Assembly (NCBI GenBank): GCA_018814055.1
Contig: JAHJAL010000024.1
Coordinates: 1 to 11,498, forward strand
Direction: 5' to 3'
From: Patescibacteria group bacterium
GTDB lineage: Bacteria > Patescibacteriota > JAHJAL01
Length of the DNA stretch: 11,498 nt
Shown: one piece after another, positions 8,248 to 11,498 of the stretch
Numbering within the stretch: position 1 is the stretch's first letter
Layout: every line of letters starts with the position of its first letter
Translations under genes and position numbers: made by a program
The notes under the pieces: generated by a model
Database searches by the model: none
Seen by the model: the letters and a program-made list of their open reading frames with translations, nothing else
What the model was told of the DNA's origin: nothing

Positions 8248-8276
8248 AAAAAAATAACGCCTGTTTTTAACAGACT
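8248..8276 (-). terminator. Terminator-like hairpin in the greA leader (possible attenuator)
   Basis: Just after the predicted greA transcription start (about 8277), the RNA reads GUCUGUU, AAA, AACAGGC. This forms a 7-bp stem with one U-G wobble and a 3-nt loop, followed by GUUA and eight U residues. A transcript ending here would be only about 30 nt long. The stem is short, so it may terminate only partially. Confidence 0.4.
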
Positions 8277-8283
8277 AAATACC

Positions 8284-8312
8284 ATTCTAGTCCACCCGTC
8301 AATTCATGTCAA
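8284..8312 (-). promoter_or_regulatory. greA promoter (TTGACA-N17-TAGAAT)
   Basis: On the minus strand a perfect -35 TTGACA (8312-8307) and a -10 TAGAAT (8289-8284) are separated by exactly 17 nt. This is the best sigma-70-type promoter in the window. Transcription would start near 8277, about 120 nt before the greA ATG. Confidence 0.75.
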
Positions 8313-8449
8313 GCATCTTTACAGCGCCCAAAAGACGCATAGATAGTATATTATCAGTAATTTACCCCATGCATGAGCACTATTTAATTTTATTTTAATT
8401 TAATTTTAATGTTTAGAAAAAACCCAATAAAACATTTTTTATCTTAACC

Positions 8450-8479
8450 TTGCCCAACTAACTCCATTTTCGCTATAAT
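8450..8479 (+). promoter_or_regulatory. infC promoter (TTGCCC-N18-TATAAT)
   Basis: A perfect -10 TATAAT (8474-8479) lies 18 nt after TTGCCC (8450-8455), with A/T-rich sequence upstream. The predicted start near 8486 gives a leader of about 31 nt. That is enough for the GAGG ribosome site at 8502-8505 but too short for a structured ribosomal-protein leader. Confidence 0.65.
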
Positions 8480-8516
8480 ATACATATCTTAAATAATATT
8501 TGAGGAAAACAAACAA

Positions 8517-9146
8517 TTGGGAAAACGTCGCGTACGTCGGTACGGTTTCAAGAAACTAGTCAAAACATATTCCAGAATGAACGAAAAAATCCAAGCCCCG
8601 GAAGTATTTTTGGTAGACGAAAACAAACAGCCGGTCGGAACAGTCTCCCGCGAACAAGCCCTGCAAATGGCCCGCGCGGCCGGTCTGGACCTGGTAGAAA
8701 TCTCTCCCAAGGCCCAACCACCGGTCTGCAAAATCATCGATTATGGCAAGCACAAGTATGAACTGGAAAAACAAGCCAAAAAACAGCGCGCCAAAAACAA
8801 AGGCCAGGATCAAAAAGAAATCCGCCTATCTTTGAATATTGAAGAAAACGACCTTCAAGTCAAAGCCAAAAAGGCCCGTGAATTCCTCGAGAAAAAACAC
8901 AAAGTCAAAATCACTCTTCGCCTAAAAGGCCGGGAAATGGCTTTTTCCGATAAATCCCGCGAAATGCTTGATAGCTTCTATCAGCGCATGAAAGGCCGCG
9001 CCAAAATCGAATCCGAAGCCAAACGCCTCGGCCGGCAGTGGCAGATGACCATGGCCCCCGACCCCGACTGGAGCCCCAAGAAGGCAACCAAAGCAGAGTC
9101 GGAAACAGCGGAAGATGAGAAAAAAGAAGAAAAAGCTGAAAGTTAA
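8517..9146 (+). CDS. infC: Translation initiation factor IF-3
   Basis: IF-3 binds the 30S subunit, blocks premature 50S joining and proofreads start-codon pairing. The IF3 N-domain (about 21-90) contains MNEKIQAPEVFLVDE and the segment AGLDLVEISPKAQPPVCKIIDYGK. A lysine-rich linker (about 83-100) leads to the C-domain (about 100-180) with EIRLSLNIEENDLQVKAKKAREFL and KVKITLRLKGREMAF. The 209-residue length exceeds the usual 175-180 because of a basic N-terminal leader (KRRVRRYGFKK) and a charged tail of about 25 residues. The start is TTG at 8517, about 10 nt after the SD-like GAGG; the first in-frame ATG (8577, residue 21) has no SD, and a stop at 8490 limits upward extension. A non-AUG start fits the known self-regulation of infC in other bacteria. 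It is first in infC-rpmI-rplT. Confidence 0.95.
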   Translation: MGKRRVRRYGFKKLVKTYSRMNEKIQAPEVFLVDENKQPVGTVSREQALQMARAAGLDLVEISPKAQPPVCKIIDYGKHKYELEKQAKKQRAKNKGQDQKEIRLSLNIEENDLQVKAKKAREFLEKKHKVKITLRLKGREMAFSDKSREMLDSFYQRMKGRAKIESEAKRLGRQWQMTMAPDPDWSPKKATKAESETAEDEKKEEKAES

Positions 9147-9152
9147 GAATAA

Positions 9153-9168
9153 AACATTGATAAACATT
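9153..9168. repeat. AACATT-N4-AACATT motif, site 2
   Basis: AACATT GATA AACATT starts 7 bp after the infC stop and is followed by ATAAGCT-loop-AGCTTAT (9170-9190), a small 7-bp hairpin. It shares its layout with the sites at 8179 and 10605. Confidence 0.35.
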
Positions 9169-9206
9169 TATAAGCTTTATAAGAGCTTATTCCTAATCTT
9201 TTTCTC

Positions 9207-9234
9207 TTGTAAAACCCCAATATTTTAGTATAAT
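9207..9234 (+). promoter_or_regulatory. Putative rpmI-rplT promoter
   Basis: TTGTAA (9207-9212) and TATAAT (9229-9234) with a 16-nt spacer would start transcription near 9241, about 30 nt before rpmI. A second option is TGCTATACT (9241-9249), an extended -10. Either would let the two ribosomal proteins be made independently of infC. Confidence 0.5.
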
Positions 9235-9270
9235 TAAACTTGCTATACTTCCCCCTGTAACTAACTTACC

Positions 9271-9468
9271 ATGCCAAAACTAAAGAACCATCGAGGATAC
9301 AAAAAAAGATTGTCAAAGACTAGCACCGGCAAGCTCAAACGCAAGCACGCCGGCCAGTCCCATTTCTTGGAAAAACGTACCAGTAAGAGAAAAAGGAAAC
9401 TACAAGTCGCCGACTCAGTCCACGACGCCGACAAAAAACGCATCAAACGCATGGTCCCGTATCTGTAA
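9271..9468 (+). CDS. rpmI: 50S ribosomal protein L35
   Basis: L35 is a small, very basic component of the large ribosomal subunit. The 65-residue product has the family start MPKLKNHRGYKKRL followed by STGKLKRKHAGQSHFLEKRTSKRKRKL and a C-terminal DKKRIKRMVPYL. The length is typical and the gene intact. The ATG is preceded by ctaacttacc, with no SD. It lies between infC and rplT in the order conserved across bacteria, with its own putative promoter in the 124-bp gap after infC. Confidence 0.96.
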   Translation: MPKLKNHRGYKKRLSKTSTGKLKRKHAGQSHFLEKRTSKRKRKLQVADSVHDADKKRIKRMVPYL

Positions 9469-9480
9469 TAATTAATAATT

Positions 9481-9554
9481 AATAATGAATAATCAGATAC
9501 ATAAATAACGGTTATTCAACAAATCAATTATTCATTATTTATTATTCATTATTT
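9481..9554 (+). repeat. AT-only inverted and tandem repeats between rpmI and rplT
   Basis: AATAATGAATAAT (9481-9493) is perfectly complementary to two later stretches, 9527-9539 and 9541-9553. Those two belong to a perfect 14-bp tandem repeat, ATTATTCATTATTT (9527-9540 and 9541-9554). The left arm can pair with either, giving two alternative hairpins that end 11 nt before the rplT start codon. The pairs are all or nearly all A-T, so stability is modest. Confidence 0.55.
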
Positions 9555-9564
9555 ATTTACCCCC

Positions 9565-9927
9565 ATGACCCGAGTCAAACGCGGCACTGTCACCCGTCGC
9601 AAACACAAAAAACTAATGAAGCTCACCAAAGGTTACCAGGGCCCCAAAAGGGTCAAGACTCGCCGTGAAGCCTTCCTCAAAGCCGGCGCCCACGCCTATC
9701 GTGGCCGCAAGCAGAAAAAACGCGACATCCGCGCCCTCTGGATCACCCGCATCGGCGCCAAATGCAAAGAGTTAGGAATCAGTTACAGCCGCTTCATCAA
9801 TGGCTTGAAAAAAACCAAGATTGAATTAGATCGTAAAATATTAGCACATTTAGCCATCGCCGAACCCCGCGTCTTCGAAGAAGTAGTCAAGAAAGCCCAA
9901 GCGGGATTGGGGAAAGCGAAATCATAA
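9565..9927 (+). CDS. rplT: 50S ribosomal protein L20
   Basis: L20 binds 23S rRNA early in large-subunit assembly and in several bacteria represses its own operon. The 120-residue protein shows the full family pattern: MTRVKRGTVTRRKHKKLMKLTKGYQG, then RREAFLKAGAHAYRGRKQKKRDIRALWITRI, then SYSRFINGLKK and a C-terminal globular part with KILAHLAIAEPRVFEEVV. Length is typical. The ATG is preceded by tttaccccc and has no SD. The upstream gap contains alternative AT hairpins that could influence translation. Codons end in C far more often than in metG or lysS, as expected for a highly expressed gene. Confidence 0.96.
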   Translation: MTRVKRGTVTRRKHKKLMKLTKGYQGPKRVKTRREAFLKAGAHAYRGRKQKKRDIRALWITRIGAKCKELGISYSRFINGLKKTKIELDRKILAHLAIAEPRVFEEVVKKAQAGLGKAKS

Positions 9928-9939
9928 AAATATTTTATC

Positions 9940-9967
9940 GTAGGGGCGGGGTTTCCCCGCCCAACGC
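9940..9967 (+). repeat. REP-like palindrome, copy 3 (left arm)
   Basis: It begins GTAGGGGCGGGG, has a TTT loop and closes with CCCCGCCC, so GGGCGGGG pairs perfectly with CCCCGCCC over 8 bp. It lies 13 nt after the rplT stop. Confidence 0.7.
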
Positions 9968-9994
9968 ATACGATATGGTTTGATTATATAAACA

Positions 9995-10025
9995 AAAATT
10001 ACACGTTCATCTCACGTGTAATTTT
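9995..10025 (+). terminator. Hairpin at the centre of the double-REP element, possible rplT terminator
   Basis: AAAATTACACG pairs perfectly with CGTGTAATTTT around a 9-nt loop. The 3' arm ends in TTTT and is followed by catatattttt, so it could terminate the rplT transcript. It is equally explained as the core of the composite palindrome. Confidence 0.4.
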
Positions 10026-10051
10026 CATATATTTTTCCGCAATCAAACAAC

Positions 10052-10079
10052 GCGTAGGGCGGGGAAACCCCGCCCCTAC
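10052..10079 (-). repeat. REP-like palindrome, copy 4 (right arm)
   Basis: Read on the minus strand it begins GTAGGGGCGGGG and matches the left arm at 27 of 28 positions, the only difference being in the four-base tail (TACGC instead of AACGC). The near identity suggests recent duplication or shared constraint. A TATAAT at 10087-10092, just outside it, could drive the next gene but lacks a -35. Confidence 0.7.
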
Positions 10080-10128
10080 AAAAATGTATAATAAATACAT
10101 ACGATTTATCAAATAACCCCCAAAAACC

Positions 10129-10461
10129 ATGAATGACCAACCCAAAAAACAAAAACCCCTCCAAGTCAACATCGACCCCGCCAAAATCGAATCCCAGTAC
10201 AGTGACGCCGCCTTCATCGACCACAACCCCTTTGGCTTCACCATCAACTTCGCCCAAAACATCCCCCAGATGAACATGCTCAAAATCGTCTCCCGCATCT
10301 CCCTCTCCCCCCAACACGCCAAAGCTCTCTTAAACGCCCTCGCCGCCCAGGTCAAGGGATACGAATCCAAATTCGGCGCCGTCACCCTCACCCCCGCTAT
10401 GAAAGAACAAACCGAAAAACCCGAAATCGGCTTTCATGTGGAAGGCAAACAAGACGCCTAG
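10129..10461 (+). CDS. DUF3467 family protein
   Basis: This 110-residue soluble protein matches what I know of the DUF3467 family: an N-terminal strand LQVNIDPAKIESQYSDAAFI, a central FGFTINFAQNIPQMNMLKIVSRISLSPQHAKALLNALAAQVKGYESKFG, and a variable charged tail. The block SRISLSPQHAKALLNAL is the most recognisable part. The biochemical function of the family is not established. The ATG at 10129 has no SD. Codons end in C very strongly, even more than in rplT, which suggests high expression. It is separated from rplT by the 140-bp palindromic element and is followed by a second palindrome and a bidirectional terminator. Confidence 0.8.
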   Translation: MNDQPKKQKPLQVNIDPAKIESQYSDAAFIDHNPFGFTINFAQNIPQMNMLKIVSRISLSPQHAKALLNALAAQVKGYESKFGAVTLTPAMKEQTEKPEIGFHVEGKQDA

Positions 10462-10489
10462 CGCCCCTCATCCAATTACCAATGTTGTC

Positions 10490-10534
10490 ATCCTGGAACC
10501 GAAAGCGAGGCAAGAGCGCTTCGGTATCCAGGAT
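10490..10534. repeat. Imperfect palindrome of a second REP-like family
   Basis: ATCCTGGA (10490-10497) pairs with TCCAGGAT (10527-10534). The stem continues ACCGAA with TTCGGT and GCG with CGC, with two single-A bulges, around a loop of about 9 nt. Its outer sequence (GTCATCCTGG...CCAGGAT) resembles the widely scattered GTCATCCTG-type intergenic palindromes of many bacteria. It is unrelated to the GTAG family and lies 28 bp after the DUF3467 stop. Confidence 0.6.
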
Positions 10535-10563
10535 CCAGAAAGATTTATTCAAACATTGCTAAA

Positions 10564-10604
10564 CAAAAAAACCCTTATAACCAAAATGTTTATAAGAGTT
10601 TTTT
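10564..10604. terminator. Bidirectional terminator between the DUF3467 gene and hepT
   Basis: An A-tract plus CCCTTATAA pairs with TTATAAGAG plus a T-tract around a loop of about 9 nt, with one C-A mismatch on the plus strand (a G-U pair on the minus strand). U-tracts follow on both strands, so it can end transcription from the DUF3467 gene and from the convergent mntA-hepT operon. Confidence 0.65.
10577..10594 (+). repeat. Direct repeat ATAACCAAAATGTTTATA, left of the toxin-antitoxin pair
   Basis: This 18-mer recurs with one change (T to A) at 11481-11498, so the mntA-hepT genes lie between two near-identical direct repeats about 900 bp apart. Here it forms the loop and inner stem of the bidirectional terminator. 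Confidence 0.45.
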
Positions 10605-10620
10605 AATGTTTATCAATATT
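10605..10620. repeat. AAYATT-N4-AACATT motif, site 3 (inverted)
   Basis: On the minus strand this reads AATATT GATA AACATT, matching the 9153 site except for one base. It touches the hepT stop codon and precedes the bidirectional terminator in the direction of hepT transcription. Confidence 0.3.
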
Positions 10621-11042
10621 TACCTTTGTATTTTCTTCTCCGCTATCTTCACGAATTTTTCCACATCCTCCAATCCATTCTGTAATACCTCGCACACGAT
10701 ATGGTAGTCAATCTGGTCATATACATGAGCCAAGACATTGCGAAATCCGCTCATGTTTTGTAGTTTGTCAGCCAGCTCATTGCTGATCAAACCTTTTTCG
10801 CTCAAAATCTCAAACACTTCCTTGTAAGTCGCCGGTTTTCGTAATTTTTTGTATGCGATAAACGCCTCCCCTAGATCAATCGTCGCCTGCACCACCAGAT
10901 ACAAATACCGCTCCACCACCGCGCTGATAACAATATCGTTGGCCATCTCTTGAGCGGAATAACGTCGATAATCGTCCAATATATTAAGATATTTTTTGAT
11001 CTGGCTGATCTTGTTTTCGATAATTTTTTGGTTGGTCATCAT
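10620..11042 (-). CDS. hepT: HepT-family HEPN RNase toxin
   Basis: This 140-residue all-helical protein belongs to the HEPN/DUF86 (HepT) group, RNase toxins of MntA/HepT toxin-antitoxin systems. The catalytic RX4HXY motif is intact as RNVLAHVY (R101, H106, Y108). The preceding helix AVVERYLYLVVQATIDLGEAFI is the typical family segment. Studied HepT proteins dimerise to build the RNase site, and MntA inactivates them by adding AMP to the motif tyrosine; by analogy Y108 would be the modified residue. The start ATG (11042) overlaps the mntA stop by 4 nt (ATGA), so it is translated by coupling; a second ATG follows immediately at 11039. Length and motifs are normal, so the toxin is probably active. 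Confidence 0.9.
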   Translation of the reverse strand: MMTNQKIIENKISQIKKYLNILDDYRRYSAQEMANDIVISAVVERYLYLVVQATIDLGEAFIAYKKLRKPATYKEVFEILSEKGLISNELADKLQNMSGFRNVLAHVYDQIDYHIVCEVLQNGLEDVEKFVKIAEKKIQR

Positions 11043-11431
11043 GATATTGTCAGATTATACTTTTTCAATAAATAATCAAAATCAATATATTCATTTATAA
11101 TCTTTGGCTCAACTATTAGCTTGAATGGCTCTATCTCATAAATCAACCGGCCGTTGGTGATGATGTCATATTTCAATTCCGGCGTTTCGCAACTATTTAG
11201 CGCCACCATATCTATCTGTTCTGTTCCCAACGCTGTCCCGATTTTATTTATCAATTCGAGTTTTAATTTTCCAGCCGCCGCCGGATCCGCTTCCTCCAGC
11301 CAGACCGCGAAATCATAATCGCTCAAAGGTCCGGCCTCTTCTCTCGCCCTCGACCCAAACAAATACACCAGCTTCACCGCCGGAAATTGTCTGAAAAGCT
11401 CAATCAGTTTTTTGGTATTGATCATACCCAT
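11039..11431 (-). CDS. mntA: MntA-family nucleotidyltransferase antitoxin
   Basis: This minimal nucleotidyltransferase (DNA polymerase beta-like fold) neutralises HepT by AMPylation. The GSX10DXD signature is exact: GSRAREEAGPLSDYD (with this start G26-S27, D38, D40), and the third acidic residue is D74 in EQIDMVAL. The C-terminal part, RLIYEIEP...IIDEYIDFDYLLKKY-like (here IINEYIDFDYLL), is typical of MNT proteins paired with HepT. The start is uncertain: ATGs exist at 11482, 11443, 11440, 11431 and 11425, none with a good SD. I chose 11431 (130 aa) because family members begin about 10-15 residues before LVYLFGS; the longest form would add about 17 residues. A TATAAT on the minus strand at 11437-11432 overlaps this region and could be a -10 for a nearly leaderless message. 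Confidence 0.88.
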   Translation of the reverse strand: MGMINTKKLIELFRQFPAVKLVYLFGSRAREEAGPLSDYDFAVWLEEADPAAAGKLKLELINKIGTALGTEQIDMVALNSCETPELKYDIITNGRLIYEIEPFKLIVEPKIINEYIDFDYLLKKYNLTIS

Positions 11432-11480
11432 ATTATACATCATTTCTGTATTTATCTTGGAATCGCCCCGAAAAACACTC

Positions 11481-11498
11481 ATAACCAAAAAGTTTATA
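11481..11498 (+). repeat. Direct repeat ATAACCAAAAAGTTTATA, right of the toxin-antitoxin pair
   Basis: It matches the 10577-10594 copy at 17 of 18 bases. The window ends at its last base, so it cannot be seen whether it too belongs to a hairpin terminator, as the left copy does. Confidence 0.45.

Larger units (their letters stand above)
8157..8516. other. Divergent greA/infC intergenic region, 360 bp
   Basis: No convincing gene is visible. From left to right it holds: a direct repeat AACATT-N4-AACATT at 8179-8194 in the greA leader, a terminator-like hairpin (8248-8276, minus), the greA promoter (8284-8312, minus), a stretch with no recognised signal (about 8313-8380), a run of A/T-only sequence (about 8380-8410) that could act as an UP-type element, a weak AT-only hairpin AATGTTT/AAACATT (8408-8436), and the infC promoter (8450-8479, plus). 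Confidence 0.6.
9940..10079. mobile_element. 140-bp composite double-REP (BIME-like) element
   Basis: Two copies of a 28-bp GTAG-footed palindrome lie in inverted orientation at the ends (9940-9967 and 10052-10079, 27 of 28 bases matching after reverse complement). Inside them GTTTGATT (9978-9985) pairs with AATCAAAC (10041-10048), and an 11-bp hairpin sits in the centre (9995-10005 with 10015-10025, 9-nt loop). The whole unit could fold into one long cruciform. No transposase and no clear target duplication are visible. It separates rplT from the DUF3467 gene, and the central hairpin may also reduce read-through from rplT. Confidence 0.65.

Noticed and set aside
8408..8440. AATGTTT/AAACATT hairpin followed by a T-run upstream of infC
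   Set aside because: The stem is almost all A-T and only 7 bp with a 15-nt loop, and no gene on the plus strand ends nearby. It is too weak to call a terminator.
1..11498. CRISPR array, tRNA or rRNA genes
   Set aside because: I saw no regularly spaced repeats of 25-40 bp and no cloverleaf or rRNA-like stretch on either strand.

Overview
The window looks like a piece of a chromosome from a Candidate Phyla Radiation (Patescibacteria-type) bacterium, recovered from a metagenome. This is an inference. It rests on compact housekeeping genes that mostly lack a clear Shine-Dalgarno site, small charged orphan proteins, a DUF3467 gene beside the infC-rpmI-rplT cluster, and dispersed short palindromes. 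TGA is used as a stop (166-aa orphan, mntA), so the genetic code is not one of those that reads UGA as glycine. Nothing rules out another AT-leaning bacterial lineage.

Layout. Positions 3-4801 hold a tight plus-strand run: the 3' part of metG (methionyl-tRNA synthetase), an EamA-type membrane transporter starting 1 nt later, a TatD-family nuclease, and priA (replication restart helicase) from a TTG start. The end of priA overlaps by 32 bp a convergent minus-strand gene for an unrecognised, highly charged 166-aa protein. Upstream of that on the minus strand is an unusual 734-aa protein, a complete class II lysyl-tRNA synthetase fused to a complete HD-type phosphohydrolase domain. Then comes greA, also on the minus strand. 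A 360-bp divergent intergenic region separates greA from the plus-strand translation cluster infC, rpmI (L35), rplT (L20). After a 140-bp composite palindromic element comes a DUF3467 gene. The window ends with a minus-strand MntA/HepT toxin-antitoxin pair (nucleotidyltransferase antitoxin and HEPN RNase toxin) whose genes overlap by 4 nt.

How it fits together. Most of the genes serve information processing: aminoacylation, transcript elongation, translation initiation, ribosome assembly and replication restart. The accessory layer consists of REP-like palindromes carrying a GTAG foot (5281-5313, 7633-7684, 9940-9967, 10052-10079), a second palindrome type (10490-10534), and the toxin-antitoxin module. 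The readable regulatory signals are a near-consensus greA promoter (TTGACA-N17-TAGAAT) with a terminator-like hairpin about 30 nt into its leader, an infC promoter, an rpmI promoter, a greA terminator whose U-tract abuts the lysS -10 box, and a bidirectional terminator between the DUF3467 gene and hepT.

The strongest candidates for something undescribed are the LysRS-HD fusion, the 140-bp double-REP element, and the possible attenuated greA leader.
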